Source: JBDTSW01 sp963797835 (GTDB lineage: Bacteria > Actinomycetota > Thermoleophilia > Solirubrobacterales > 70-9). Taken from it: a DNA stretch of 64,000 nt. The position numbers and the translations under genes are program-made. The stretch spans positions 1-64,000 of the forward strand of contig CAWCRN010000010.1 in the NCBI GenBank assembly GCA_963797835.1, read 5' to 3'. The notes below the pieces were generated by a model. The model saw only the letters and a list, made by a program, of their open reading frames with translations. It had not been told where the DNA came from and ran no database searches. Shown piece by piece: positions 8,947-18,635 of this stretch; within the stretch, counting starts at the first letter, position 1; every line of letters begins with the position of its first letter.

Positions 8947-11447
8947 ATGCTGGCGACCTACGGCTCAGCACTGCTGATCGTCATCGCCTCGCTTTACGTC
9001 GGCAGGGCCTTCTTCGCCCTGCTCGGCCGCCGCGAGACGCACTGGCTCGAGACGCCCGTCGGCCTCGCCGTGCTGCTGGTCGTCTGCTCGGTCGCTACCC
9101 GGGTCCACTTCGGCGCCGAGAACACGGGCGCGATCCCGGAGCGCGCGGAGCTGGCGCTGATCGCCTGCATCGTGCTGCTGCTCTTCTCGGTCGCCTACCT
9201 GCGCTTCTCCTTCGCCGACCGCGAGTCGTTCGCGATCGGCGCGCCGGTGGCGGCGCTGAGCCTGCTCGTCGCCTCGATCCCGTTCATCTCCTCCGGCCAC
9301 CTGGGCGTCCCCGGGATCGGCGTCAACAACGACATGGCCGCGCACCTGATCTTCGCCGACTGGCTCCAGAACCCGACGGGCCCGGTGCCGGGCGGGATCG
9401 CCTTCGGCTACCCGGTCGGGCCCCACGGCATGGTCGCGACCCTGGCCGAGGGCCTCGGGACGCAGGCCCTGTACGGGTTCCTCGGCCTGCTGCTGGCGAT
9501 CACGGTGATCACGGCGCTGACCGCGCTCAACCTGCTGGCGGAGCTGCCCCCGGTGCGGCGCACGATCGCCGCCGTGCTCGCCTCGGTCCCCTACCTGGCG
9601 GCCTCGACCTTCGGGATCGGCGGCTTCAAGGAGATGATGGTCGGGCTCTTCCTCGTCGCCTTCGCCCTGATCCTGCGCGAGCTTCCGCGGGCGAAGGACG
9701 GGCGCCTGGCGCTGATCGCCGCCCTCGGCGTGCTCGGCGGCCGCCTCGATCTCCGCCTACAGCTACCCCGGGCTCGTCTGGCTGGCCGGCACCGCCGGGA
9801 TCTGGGCCCTCGCCGAGTTGGTCCTCGCATACCGCCACGGGCGCATGCAGGAGGTGCGCGCCGGGGTTCGCAAGGCGGCGCCGCTGCTGCTGGTCGGGCT
9901 CGGGGTGCTGGCCGTCTTCGCCGTCGCCGAGCTGCCGCGCATCCAGGGGTTCATCGACGAGGGCGCCTTCAACACGGTCAAGGAGACCGACTCGAAGCTG
10001 CGCTTCCCCGTGCCCGCGCCCGAGGCGTTCGGCGTCTGGCCCAGCGGCGAGTGGCTGTTCGGCTACTCGGAGATCGGGCTCGATGCCTGGCAGCTGTTCG
10101 GGGCGATCGGGCTGATCGCGTTCGGCTTCGCGGCCTGGTGGTGGCTGCGCCGCGGGCGACGTGGCGCTGCCGGCGGCGGTCGCGGCCTCGGCTGTCGTCT
10201 ACCTGTACACGCTCACCGACGCCGGCCTCTACGTCGAGGCCAAGGCGCTGCAGGTCCCCGCGGCGCTGATCATGCTGTTCATCCTCGGCGCGCTGCTGCT
10301 GCCGAGCGCGCGCCGGCGCCGCGGCGCCGCGCCGGCCGACCTCGAGCCCGAGGCCGGGCCCCCCGGGAGCGCCCGCGAGGGCATCGGCCTCCGGGCCTTG
10401 ATCGCCGTCCCCTTCATCGCGCTGGCCGCCTACTCCAGCTTCCTCGCGCTGCGCGACGCCGTGATCGCGCCGAGCGACCGCTTCGACGAGCTCGAGGCGT
10501 TCCGCGATGAGACCGCGGGCAAGCCGGTGCTGGACCTGACCAGCGACCGCTACTTCGACTACTACCTCCGCGGCGCCGAGGTGCGGAGCCCGGCGAAGAA
10601 CGCCGAGGACAAGTTCGAGGGGCGGAAGGGCAAGGACGCCGCGGCTGCCGGTCGACTTCGACTCCGTCTACGCCAACGACATGGACCTGTTCGACTACGC
10701 GGTGACCACGGACGCCGACTACCAGAGCGGAGCTCCGCCGAACTGGGAGGAGGTTGACCGCACCGAGTCCTACGTGCTCTGGAAGCGCAGCGGCCCGACC
10801 CCGTTCGTTGGCGTGCTGGCCGAGGAGGCACGGCCGGGACGGGTCTTCCGCTGCACCGCCCGAAGTTCCGCAAGCTGCTCGACCGCACCGGGATCGCGAT
10901 CACCTGGCCGCGGCCGGTGATCGCCAAGCGCCTCAACTGGGAGGTCGAGGGCGAGCCGCTCGGCGTCCGCCCGGGCGACGAGGAGAGCGCGGCCGCCGAG
11001 CTGGCGCCCGGCGAGTCGGCCACCCAGACGATCACCCTCCCCCCGGGACCGTGGGACCTCTCGTTCCAGTACGCGAGCGAGGTGGTGCCGCTGAGGGTCC
11101 AGGCCGGAGACCTCGACTCCGAGCTGCCCCCGGGGATCGAGGGCGCCATCCCATTCCGTCCCGACGAGGGTCCCTACTGGCCGGTGGGCCGGGTCGAGTC
11201 CGACGGCGGCCCCGTCGAGATCACGGTCACGGCCGGCGAGGTCTCGGGCCTGCAGAAGGCGCTGGGAGTGGACGCGCCGGCCTCGATCGGCAACATCGCG
11301 GCCACCAGGCTGGACGAGATCGGCACCAACCCGTTCGCCGCGTCCTGCGGGCTCTACCTGGACCACTATTACCTGGGTGCGCCCGGGGCGCTGCAGGTGT
11401 CCAGGGAATCGGGCGGCGGGTCCGCCGACCTGGTCCCGACCCGCTAG
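8947..11447 (+). CDS. Large polytopic membrane protein with C-terminal extracytoplasmic domain, function unknown
   Basis: About 830 residues once indels near 9745, 10155, 10645 and 10860 are bridged. The N-terminal half has some 11-13 hydrophobic segments, for example SALLIVIASLYVGRAFFALL, and the loop GHLGVPGIGVNNDMAAHLIF with acidic residues after the first membrane segments. This layout resembles GT-C glycosyltransferases or mycobacterial arabinosyltransferase-like proteins. From about 10440 the sequence is soluble (DLTSDRYFDYYLRGAEV onward) and beta-rich to the end. No catalytic motif is certain. A GT-C-type enzyme that modifies surface polymers is possible given the cluster upstream, but this is a guess. 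Confidence 0.5.
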
Positions 11448-12613
11448 AGCCCCTCGGGCAGCCACTGGTAGGCCGCGAGCGCGGCGCCCAGGACCAGCAC
11501 CGCCGCAACGGCCGTTACGGCCACCAGCGGCAGCGCCAGCGCCGAGGCGGCGGCGAGCAGAGGGCCGAGGGCATAACCGGCCGCGAACACGAGATTGATG
11601 ATCCCTGAGCTGATCCCGTACATCCCCTCCATCCCCGAGCGGTCGGCCGCCAGCACGATCAGCGGCGAGCTGGGCGCCGCCAGAGTGGCGAGCCCGCAGC
11701 CGAGCACGAAGAACCCAATCGCGACCACCCAGATCGGACCGATCGCGATGAACGGCAGGGCCGCCGCGCTCACCAGCGCGCCGGCGATCAGCGCCGGGCG
11801 GCGGCCGTGGCGGTCCGACCAGGCGCCCGCGAGCGGCGCGACGATCACCAGGCCAGCGAGGCCGATGCCGAAGACCACTCCGATGGTGGCGGTCGAGGCG
11901 TCGAGTCGCTCATCCAGGTCCAGCGGCAGCAGCGAGTCAACGACCGCGAGCATGCCCGCAAATGCGACCAGCGCCGCGAGCCCGGCCCTGGCCTCGGGCC
12001 GCGAGGCGATCCGCCCGAACGCCTCACGCAGCGGCGGCGCGCCCTCGCTCACTTGAGTCGTTTCGGGCACACGCAGAGTCAGCACCAGCAGCACAAGCGG
12101 CACCAGCGTCGCGAGCGCGAAGGCCTCGTCGGTGCCAACCAGCTCGATCAGCGTGCCCCCCGCGACCGGGCCGATCAGACCGATGCCGCCGCCTACGGTC
12201 TCGGCCATACCCATCCGGAACCCCAGCTCGCTCTGCGGGTAGACGTCGGAGATCGCGGCCAGGCCCGCGGTCCAGACGAGGGCCGCGGCCGAGCCCTGCA
12301 CCGCCCGGGTCAGCACGAGCAGCGGGAGGCTGTCGGCGAACGCGAAGCCGGCCGTGCTGACGAGCAGCGCCAATGATCCGGCCACCATGGTCGGCCGCCG
12401 CCCGATCCGGTCCAGGGCCCCCATCAGGGGGATCACTGTCAGCAGCTGGGCCAGCGGGAAGATGCCGAAGATCAGCACCACCGCGGCGTCCGAGAGGCCG
12501 TAGCGATCGGCGAAGATCGGCAGCGCCGGGATCACCAGCGTGAACAGCGCCGAGTCGCCGGCGATCAGGAGCGTGACCGTGAGGAAGACTGTTCGCTGGA
12601 GTCTTGGGGTCAT
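11444..12613 (-). CDS. Major facilitator superfamily transporter (drug/sugar exporter type)
   Basis: 389 residues with twelve predicted membrane helices. The loop-2/3 signature GALDRIGRRPTMVAGSLALL (G-x3-D-x2-G-R-R-P) is repeated in the second half as GAWSDRHGRRPALIAGALV. The mid-protein TETVGGGIGLIGPVAGG resembles motif C of drug/H+ antiporters (DHA family). It probably exports a small molecule by proton antiport; the substrate is unknown. ATG 12613 follows a minus-strand TAGCCT by 13 bases. Its 3' end overlaps the stop of the upstream membrane-protein gene by four bases, so the two converge. The frame is intact. Confidence 0.8.
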   Translation of the reverse strand: MTPRLQRTVFLTVTLLIAGDSALFTLVIPALPIFADRYGLSDAAVVLIFGIFPLAQLLTVIPLMGALDRIGRRPTMVAGSLALLVSTAGFAFADSLPLLVLTRAVQGSAAALVWTAGLAAISDVYPQSELGFRMGMAETVGGGIGLIGPVAGGTLIELVGTDEAFALATLVPLVLLVLTLRVPETTQVSEGAPPLREAFGRIASRPEARAGLAALVAFAGMLAVVDSLLPLDLDERLDASTATIGVVFGIGLAGLVIVAPLAGAWSDRHGRRPALIAGALVSAAALPFIAIGPIWVVAIGFFVLGCGLATLAAPSSPLIVLAADRSGMEGMYGISSGIINLVFAAGYALGPLLAAASALALPLVAVTAVAAVLVLGAALAAYQWLPEGL

Positions 12614-12625
12614 CCATGGGCGCAC

Positions 12626-12632
12626 TAGGCTA
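12626..12632. promoter_or_regulatory. Symmetric divergent -10 (TAGGCTA)
   Basis: TAGGCT on the plus strand ends nine bases before ATG 12641. TAGCCT on the minus strand ends 13 bases before ATG 12613. The two hexamers overlap by five bases, the second shared -10 in this window. Confidence 0.4.
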
Positions 12633-12640
12633 TTCGCGCG

Positions 12641-13501
12641 ATGGCGAACCCCCGTGCGGAGGCGCTGGACATTCTCGGCGGCGACTACGACGCGAGGGTG
12701 CTCGAGCCCTCGCCGCCGGCGGTCAAAGAGAAGCCATTCGCCGACGATCCCGTCGAGCCCGGTGAGGTGCCCGAGGGCCGCCTGCTGGTCTCGCCGGTCA
12801 GCGACCACGGCGACCTCACGTGGGACGACGTCGCGCGCCAGCGACCCGACATCGCCGGCTGGTGCGCCGAGCGGTGGCTGGGCGCCTGGAAGCCGCTGAA
12901 GCCGTTGCCGGGCGCCTTCGCCGCGACCCGAAAGGCGCTGCACGATCTCGCCGAGCAGGTGGTGGCCCCCGAACGGATGCCCGACAACGAGATCGCGCTG
13001 CGCTACACGCGCGGGGGCTTCGGCACGCCGTTCTTCGACGTGGACGGCGTCGACTGCCAGGTCCGAGTCGAGGGGGCCGAGCTGGTGCGCCAGCGCGGCG
13101 ACGCCGAGGGGCGGACGCCGATCGACGGCGCCGACCCCGACGCCGCACGGGCGCTGGGCGACTTCTACGGCTTCGCCTGCTCGGTGCTCGAGGAGCTGCG
13201 GGCCGAGGAATCCGACGACGATCCCTCGCGGGTCCAGCTCTGGCCCGAGCACTTCGACATCGCCTTCGAGCTGGGCGATGAGGGGAAGGGCCGCCGGGCC
13301 AACTACGGCGCCTCCCCGGGAGACGAAGCCCACGACGAGCCCTACCTCTACGTCGGCCCCTGGACCGCCGAGGTCTCTGGCCCCCTCTGGAACGCGTCCG
13401 GCTTCAACGGCGCCGAGCTCAACTACGCGGAGCTGTTGGCGGCCCCCGACGGCAGGCGCCTGGCGCTCGACTTCCTCCGCGAGCGCTACCGCGACCTTTG
13501 A
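12641..13501 (+). CDS. Conserved hypothetical protein, 286 aa
   Basis: A soluble, acidic protein without signal peptide or membrane segment. Recognisable stretches are ILGGDYDARVLEPSPP, YTRGGFGTPFFDVDGVDCQV, VQLWPEHFDIAFELG and HDEPYLYVGPWTAEV; the last two look like the core of an uncharacterised actinobacterial family. I cannot assign a function. It is followed by a protease gene whose TTG overlaps its stop codon (TTGA), so the two may be cotranslated. The frame is intact and the base composition matches its neighbours. Confidence 0.6.
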   Translation: MANPRAEALDILGGDYDARVLEPSPPAVKEKPFADDPVEPGEVPEGRLLVSPVSDHGDLTWDDVARQRPDIAGWCAERWLGAWKPLKPLPGAFAATRKALHDLAEQVVAPERMPDNEIALRYTRGGFGTPFFDVDGVDCQVRVEGAELVRQRGDAEGRTPIDGADPDAARALGDFYGFACSVLEELRAEESDDDPSRVQLWPEHFDIAFELGDEGKGRRANYGASPGDEAHDEPYLYVGPWTAEVSGPLWNASGFNGAELNYAELLAAPDGRRLALDFLRERYRDL

Positions 13502-14385
13502 GGGCTCTAGCCGCCCTCGCGATCGCGCTTGCGATCGCGCTCGCCGCACTCGGCTCCGACCCGGGGCCACCCCCAGCCGCGGGCGCTCCGGGCGCCCGGG
13601 CGGCGATCGTGGGTGGCCACAAGGCCGATGCCCGCGGCTGGGGCTTCACGGTGGCGCTGCGCGAGCCGGGCTTCGGGTTCGTGTGCACCGGCTCGCTGAT
13701 CGCCCCGGACCGGGTGCTGACGGCGGCCCACTGCGTGCGACGCGCAAAGCCCCGCAGGATGCGGGTGCTCGTGGGATCGCCATGGGCTGCCGGGCCGCGG
13801 GCGGGCCGCTCGATCCGGGTGCGGCGGACCCGCATCGACCCGGACTACAACGCGCGCCTGGACCGCCGGGACCTCGCGGTGGTGACGCTGCGCCGGCCCA
13901 GCTCGGCGCCAACGATCGCGTTGCCGACGGCGGTCGAGTCCGCCGCTGCGACCCAGCCGCGCAAGAAGGTCTACTCGGCCGGCTGGGGAGCGCGCAGCCC
14001 CTGGGGCTTTCGCCTCGCCAAGCGGCTGAAGAGCACTCGCGAGCTCGTCTATCCCAACCGGCTCTGCCAGCGCTTCTACCTGAAGTCGGGCTTCGACTCC
14101 GCCTCGATGATCTGCGTGCTGGGCGCCGTCGCTCCGCGCCTGCGCAGCCGCTACCCGCTTGGAACGACCTCGTGCACCGGCGACAGCGGCGGCCCGCTGG
14201 TCGCCCGGACGCGGGCCGGCCTGCGGCTGGTGGGCGTCGTCAGCGTCGGGCCGATCCCCTGCGGCAGCGGCCCCAGCATCTACGCCAGGGTCTCGGCCGG
14301 GCTGGGGTTCATTCTCCGGGCGGCCGGGCTGAGCCGGCAGCTACGGCCCCGTGAAGCAAGGCAGAGCGGTTCATCCAGACCCTGA
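13498..14385 (+). CDS. Secreted trypsin-like serine protease (family S1)
   Basis: 295 residues. An N-terminal hydrophobic signal sequence (ALAIALAIALAALG) precedes the mature start IVGGHKADARGWGFTVAL (residues 37-54). The catalytic triad is complete: His78 in VLTAAHC, Asp125 in RRDLAVVTL and Ser230 in CTGDSGGPL. Three likely disulphide pairs are visible from the Cys spacing. The enzyme should be exported by Sec and act outside the cell or in the wall. No substrate can be inferred; the residue six before the catalytic Ser is a Thr within GTTSC rather than a clear trypsin Asp. TTG 13498 overlaps the upstream stop. Confidence 0.85.
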   Translation: MRALAALAIALAIALAALGSDPGPPPAAGAPGARAAIVGGHKADARGWGFTVALREPGFGFVCTGSLIAPDRVLTAAHCVRRAKPRRMRVLVGSPWAAGPRAGRSIRVRRTRIDPDYNARLDRRDLAVVTLRRPSSAPTIALPTAVESAAATQPRKKVYSAGWGARSPWGFRLAKRLKSTRELVYPNRLCQRFYLKSGFDSASMICVLGAVAPRLRSRYPLGTTSCTGDSGGPLVARTRAGLRLVGVVSVGPIPCGSGPSIYARVSAGLGFILRAAGLSRQLRPREARQSGSSRP

Positions 14386-14404
14386 CCGGTAGCTACAGCT
14401 GGAA

Positions 14405-14476
14405 GCCCAGGGCCGGGCTCGAACCGGCGACCCCAGCTTTACGAAAGCTGTGCTCTACCAACTGAGCTACCTGGGC
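14405..14476 (-). tRNA. tRNA-Thr (anticodon CGT)
   Basis: The minus strand folds as a 72-base cloverleaf: acceptor GCCCAGG/CCTGGGC, D arm GCTC...GAGC, anticodon stem CAGCT/AGCTG with loop TTCGTAA, and T arm GCCGG-TTCGAAC-CCGGC. The CGT anticodon reads ACG, one of the commonest Thr codons in such GC-rich genes. CCA is not encoded. Confidence 0.95.
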
Positions 14477-14528
14477 GTTGGCCCGATTCTAGGGCGGGGC
14501 GAAGCTCGCGCAGGGCTCGGGCCGTCCG

Positions 14529-14544
14529 GTGAACTGCGGTTCAC
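14529..14544. promoter_or_regulatory. Inverted repeat operator upstream of TetR gene
   Basis: GTGAAC-TGCG-GTTCAC, a perfect six-base inverted repeat with a four-base spacer. It ends 18 bases before the TACCTT -10 (14563-14568) of the regulator at 14575. Size and position suit an autoregulatory TetR site. Confidence 0.5.
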
Positions 14545-14574
14545 AAGGTCCAAACCGTGCGCTACCTTTGAGAT

Positions 14575-15210
14575 GTGAAGCGCGACAGGAGGATTCTGCT
14601 GGCCGCCCAGCGACTCTTTCACGAGCGCGGGTTCGACGCCGTCGGGATGGATGAGGTAGGAGAGACCGCCGGCATCACCGGACCGGCCATCTACCGGCAC
14701 TTCAACGGCAAGGACGAGCTCCTGGGCACGCTGTTCGAGGAGGCCGTGAACGCGCTGCTCGTGCGCGTGGGAGACCAGCAGTTCGACGACCCCTACGAGG
14801 AGCTGGCCTTCCTGGCCGAGGCTCACGCGGAGTTCGTCTACGAGCACCAGGAGCTCGCCAGCATCATGATCCGCGACGATCGCTCCCTCTCCGAGCCCTT
14901 CCAGCGCCGTCACCACCGGCGCGAGCGTCCCTACATCGAGCGCTGGATCAGCGTGCTCGGCCGCTGCTACCCCGAGCGCACGCAGGACGAGCTGACCAGC
15001 GCGACCTTCGCCACGCTGCACATGCTGAACTCGATCGGCACCTGGCCGAGCGACGCGCGGCGCACCAAGGAGCTCGCGGGCCTGCTCGCCGACATGGCGT
15101 TCGGCGCCGCCTCGGCACTCGGCGATCCGAAGCGCCGCGGGGCCGCGGCCAGCGTCAAGGCGGTCGCGGGCGACGGGGCCAGCGCGAACGCCGACTCGAC
15201 CCGCGGCTAG
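14575..15210 (+). CDS. TetR-family transcriptional regulator
   Basis: 211 residues. The helix-turn-helix domain spans about residues 5-50: ILLAAQRLFHERGFDAVGMD, then GETAGITGPAIYRHFNGKDE. The ligand domain that follows contains YEELAFLAEAHAEFVYEHQE. GTG 14575 lies six bases after TACCTT, giving a leaderless message. The perfect inverted repeat at 14529-14544 is a likely binding site for its own product. No obvious target gene is adjacent downstream, where another TetR gene follows. Such proteins in actinobacteria commonly sense acyl-CoAs or lipophilic compounds; the ligand here is unknown. Confidence 0.8.
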   Translation: MKRDRRILLAAQRLFHERGFDAVGMDEVGETAGITGPAIYRHFNGKDELLGTLFEEAVNALLVRVGDQQFDDPYEELAFLAEAHAEFVYEHQELASIMIRDDRSLSEPFQRRHHRRERPYIERWISVLGRCYPERTQDELTSATFATLHMLNSIGTWPSDARRTKELAGLLADMAFGAASALGDPKRRGAAASVKAVAGDGASANADSTRG

Positions 15211-15286
15211 TCACCCGGTCCGGCGCCGGGCGCTGCCCGCCGTGGGCGCGTGCCGGGCGGTCAGCCACCGTGTCCATCCACATAGA

Positions 15287-15305
15287 CCGTACACTCTGTC
15301 AGGAC
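15287..15305 (+). promoter_or_regulatory. Shared promoter/operator motif (site A)
   Basis: CCGTACACTCTGTCAGGAC ends directly before ATG 15307 and contains TACACT, a -10 located 11 bases before the ATG. The same 19-base pattern occurs before the paralogous regulator at 24943 and, in part, at 18636 and 24846. Confidence 0.5.
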
Positions 15306-15306
15306 A

Positions 15307-15954
15307 ATGCCGTCTGTGACCCGAAAGCAGACCGCGCGGCGCGAGGAGCGCCGCGACGAGATCAGCGCCAAGCTCCAGACCGCGATTCTGCCGCTGCTCG
15401 AGGGGGGCGAGCGGTTCACGGAGCTGAGCGTCGAGCGGATCGTCCAGGAGACCGGCATCTCCAGGACGACCTTCTACGTCTACTTCGAGGACAAGGGGGA
15501 CCTTCTCGTGACCCTCGGCGAGGGGGTGATGGCCTCGGTCAACGAGGTGGCGGCGGGCTGGTGGGAGCTGCCACCCGGGGCGAGCCGCACCCAGGTCCAC
15601 GCGGCGCTCCGCAGCGTGATCGACACCTACGCAGCGCACGTCGAGATCATGCAGGCGGTGGTGGAGGTGGCCTCCTACGACGAGCGCGTGCGCAGAAGCT
15701 TCGGGCGCTCGCTCGACGCCTCGCGCGACGGGCTCAGGAAGCACATCGAGCGGGGACTCGAGGACGAGTCGGTCCGGGCGGACATCGATGCCGAGCGCAC
15801 CGCGGACTGGCTGCTGTGGATGAGCGAACGGGGCTTCTACCAGATGGTCAGGCCCGCCTCGAGCGATCCCGAGGAGCTCGAGCGGCTGGCCGAGTCACTC
15901 ACCACCGTGGTCTGGAACACGCTCTACGCGGGCGCCGCGGGCCGCGGCGAGTAG
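15307..15954 (+). CDS. TetR-family regulator (paralogue A of the MPSVTRK pair)
   Basis: 215 residues, starting MPSVTRKQ. The DNA-binding domain reads FTELSVERIVQETGISRTTF followed by YVYFEDKGDLL (about residues 38-70). The C-terminal domain has ERTADWLLWMSERGFYQM and VVWNTLYAG near the end. It is clearly paralogous to the regulator at 24943, sharing the first seven residues, the HTH, the WWELPP segment and the tail. No ribosome binding site fits; the motif at 15287-15305 directly abuts the ATG. Its stop lies just before the convergent ligase gene (15959). A role in controlling the nearby acyl-CoA genes is inferred from shared promoter motifs. Confidence 0.8.
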   Translation: MPSVTRKQTARREERRDEISAKLQTAILPLLEGGERFTELSVERIVQETGISRTTFYVYFEDKGDLLVTLGEGVMASVNEVAAGWWELPPGASRTQVHAALRSVIDTYAAHVEIMQAVVEVASYDERVRRSFGRSLDASRDGLRKHIERGLEDESVRADIDAERTADWLLWMSERGFYQMVRPASSDPEELERLAESLTTVVWNTLYAGAAGRGE

Positions 15955-15958
15955 CCGC

Positions 15959-17777
15959 TCAGGCGTACAGCCGCTCGATCGCCTCGGCGTACTTCTCGGC
16001 GATCGGCTTGCGCTTCAGCTTCATCGTCGGCGTCAGCTCGTCCCCCCCGGGCATCCACTCGTCGGCGAGCACCTCGAAGCTCTTCACCTGCTCGACGCGC
16101 GAGAGGTTGGCGTTGGCGCCCTCGACCGCCGCCTCGATCTCCTTGCGGACCTCGGGGTCAGCGGCGAAGCCGGCGACCGAGGCCTCGCCGCCCGCGGCCT
16201 GGGCGCGCGCGGCAACCGCGTCGGGGTCGAGGACCAGCAGCGCCACGTTGTAGGGGCGGCCGTCGCCGATGCAGATCGCCTGCCCGATCAGCGGGCTCGA
16301 GACCTTCAGCTCCTGCTCGATGTTGGCGGGCGACATGTTCTTCCCCGCGGCGTTGATGATCAGCTCCTTCTTGCGGTCGACCAGGAACACGTAGCCGTCG
16401 TCGTCGATGCGAGCGATGTCTCCGGTGTGGAGCCACCCGTCGCCATCCAGCACCTCGGCCGTCTTCTCTGGCTCGCCGCGATAGCCCTTCATCACGATCG
16501 GGCCGCGCACGCACAGCTCGCCGTCCTCCAGCAGCTTCACCTCGACGCCGGGAAGCGCCGGCCCGATCGAGCCGATCTTGGCGTCCTCGGGCCTCGAGCA
16601 GGTCGAGATGCACGAGAGCTCGGACATCCCGTAGAGCTCGGCGAGCGGAAGCCCGAGCGCCATCAGGAACTCCTGCACCTTCTTCGGCATCGGCGCGGCG
16701 CCGACACAGATCCAGCGCGCCTGGTCGAGCCCGATCCGCTCACGGAAGACCGACAGCACCTTCTCGTCCAGCACCGCGTGCTTGGCCGCCACGTCCTCGG
16801 GCAGCTCCTCGCCGGCCTGCTCCGCCCGCACCTTGGCCAGCCCCAGCTCGATCGCCGCCTCGATGCCGGCCTTGCGCTCGGGGTCCTGCTCGGCGGCGAT
16901 CCCCGCCTGCAGGGCGGCGGCGAGCTTCTCCAGCACGCGCGGGACGGCGCCCCAGATCGTGGGCTTCACCTGAGGCAGCACCTGCGCGATCAGCTTCGGG
17001 TCCGGGATCGAGGTGACCTCGAGCCCGAACACCATCTGGTTGTAGTGCGAGGACCAGCGGTCGGCGATGTGGGCCGCAGGCAGGTAGGACGTGATCCGGT
17101 CGCCGCGTCTTCAGCCCCAGCACCGACTCGACCGCGTAGCACTCGGCCAGCAGGTTGGCGTGAGTCAGCTCGACGCCCTTCGGCGGCCCGGTCGTGCCCG
17201 AGGTGTAGATCAGGGTCAGAACGTCGCTCGGCTCGACGGCCTTCCAGGCGGCCTCGAAGTCGAAGTCGTCCTCGCCGGCGGCGATCAGCTCGTCGAGGGT
17301 GATCGTCCCCTCCTCGTCGGAGTCGATGCAGACCACCGTCAGCTCGCTGCCGCTCTGCTCCTTGGCCGCGATCAGGCCCGGGAGCAGCAGCTTCTCGGCG
17401 AACGCGACCTTCGCGCCCGAGTTCTCGAGCAGGTGGACGATCTGGGGCGGGCTCGACGTGGCGTAGATCGAGAACGGCGTCGCGCCGAGGTGCACGGCCG
17501 CGGTGTCGATCGGGAAGAACTGGGGGCGGTTGAGCATCAGGATCCCGACCGCGTCGCCCCGCCCGACGCCGTGCGCGGCGAGGCCGGCGGCGATCCGCTT
17601 CACCTGATCGCCGTACTCGCCGAAGGTCCAGGCGACCTCGCCGTCGTGGCTTCGCAGGGCGACCATGTCCGGGTTCGCCGCGACGGTGCGCTGAAACGCC
17701 TCGCACAGGGTGGCGGGCCGGCCGGCCCCGCCGGCGTCGGCGGTCTGCTGCTCGGTGGTGCTGGCGGTGGGCTCCAT
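15959..17777 (-). CDS. Long-chain acyl-CoA synthetase (FadD15-like, ANL superfamily), one frameshift
   Basis: About 605 residues. The P-loop YTSGTTGPPKG lies in the first third, followed by AELYGMSELSCIST (A5), DGDGWLHTGDIARIDDDGYV (A7), LVDRKKELIINAAGKNMSP (A8) and a C-terminal MKLKRKPIAEKY carrying the adenylation Lys. The length and the 'TPTMKLKRK' tail are typical of FadD15-type very-long/long-chain enzymes. It activates a fatty acid to acyl-CoA with ATP. A single indel near 17100 splits the frame. ATG 17777 has a strong AAGGAGGAG ribosome site. The SDR gene at 17794-18606 lies immediately upstream in the same direction, probably in one operon. It is a paralogue of 61861-63669. Confidence 0.85.
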
Positions 17778-17793
17778 CTCTCTCCTCCTTGGC

Positions 17794-18606
17794 TTACGAA
17801 GAGCTCGACTCGACCTCGGCGTCATAGCTGCGACGGCCCTCGGGGTCGACCTCCCAGAGCGGGTCCTGGAAGCGGAGGGCTCGCTGCAGGCGGGCGTTGA
17901 GGCCGCGCGGCAACAGGTTGAAGGTGCGGATCACGCCACCCGCGATCCCGGGCGCGTGGTAGATGAACCGCCTACCGTCGAGCGCCTTCATCGCGACCTT
18001 CGCGATGTCCTCGGGCTCGGCGGTGGGGGTCTTCGCGTCCGGGACGCCCCTGGTCAACCGGGTGTTGACGATGCCCGGGATCAGGACCGAGATCCCGATC
18101 GGCTCGCCGTGGATCTCCTGGCGGACGGCCTCGCTGAAGCCGATGACGCCGAACTTGGTCGCCGAGTAGACCGAGGCGCCGCGGATCCCCCACTCGCCGG
18201 CGGTCGAGGCGACGTTGACGATCTTGCCGGCCTCCCGGGCTCGGAAGCGCTCCAGGGCGAGCTGGGTCCCGTTGATGACTCCGCGCAGGTTGATCTCGAT
18301 CATGCGCTCGACCCGGTCCGGATCGAGCTCGGCGACCGGGCCCAGCAGCATCACTCCCGCGTTGTTGACGAGGGCGTCGAGCGGGGCCTCGACCGCCTCC
18401 TCGGCGGCGTCCAGGAAGGCCTGGAAGGAGTCGCGGTCGCGAACGTCGAGCTCCAGCCCGACCATCCCCTCGACCCCGGCAGCCGCGTCGCGCGCCGCCT
18501 CGCCGTCCACGTCACCGATGGCGACGCGCATGCCGCGCTCCGCGGCCAGCGTGGCGGTCGCGAGCCCGATGCCGCGCGCTCCTCCTGTGATCGCGATCGT
18601 GCTCAT
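17794..18606 (-). CDS. Short-chain dehydrogenase/reductase (SDR)
   Basis: 270 residues. The NAD(P) motif TIAITGGARGIGLA (3-16), NNAG in LDALVNNAGVMLLG, the catalytic Ser in KIVNVASTAG, and YSATK as the Tyr/Lys pair are all present. The C-terminal 60 residues (FIYHAPGIAGGVIRTFNLLP) extend beyond a minimal SDR, as in mycobacterial lipid-metabolism members. ATG 18606 is preceded by TATGAT (minus strand, 18627-18622), giving a short leader; an in-frame ATG at 18630 is an alternative. Promoter motif C at 18636-18654 sits just upstream. It probably forms an operon with the acyl-CoA ligase 16 bases downstream. Confidence 0.8.
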   Translation of the reverse strand: MSTIAITGGARGIGLATATLAAERGMRVAIGDVDGEAARDAAAGVEGMVGLELDVRDRDSFQAFLDAAEEAVEAPLDALVNNAGVMLLGPVAELDPDRVERMIEINLRGVINGTQLALERFRAREAGKIVNVASTAGEWGIRGASVYSATKFGVIGFSEAVRQEIHGEPIGISVLIPGIVNTRLTRGVPDAKTPTAEPEDIAKVAMKALDGRRFIYHAPGIAGGVIRTFNLLPRGLNARLQRALRFQDPLWEVDPEGRRSYDAEVESSSS

Positions 18607-18635
18607 CGGTGAGGGCCCGCGATCATACATAATGA

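Noticed and set aside
11444..13570. A very long minus-strand open frame that would fuse the MFS transporter to about 319 residues antisense to the conserved hypothetical
   Set aside because: The extra N-terminal part is low-complexity Arg/Val/Gly sequence opposite a well-formed gene; the transporter begins naturally at ATG 12613.
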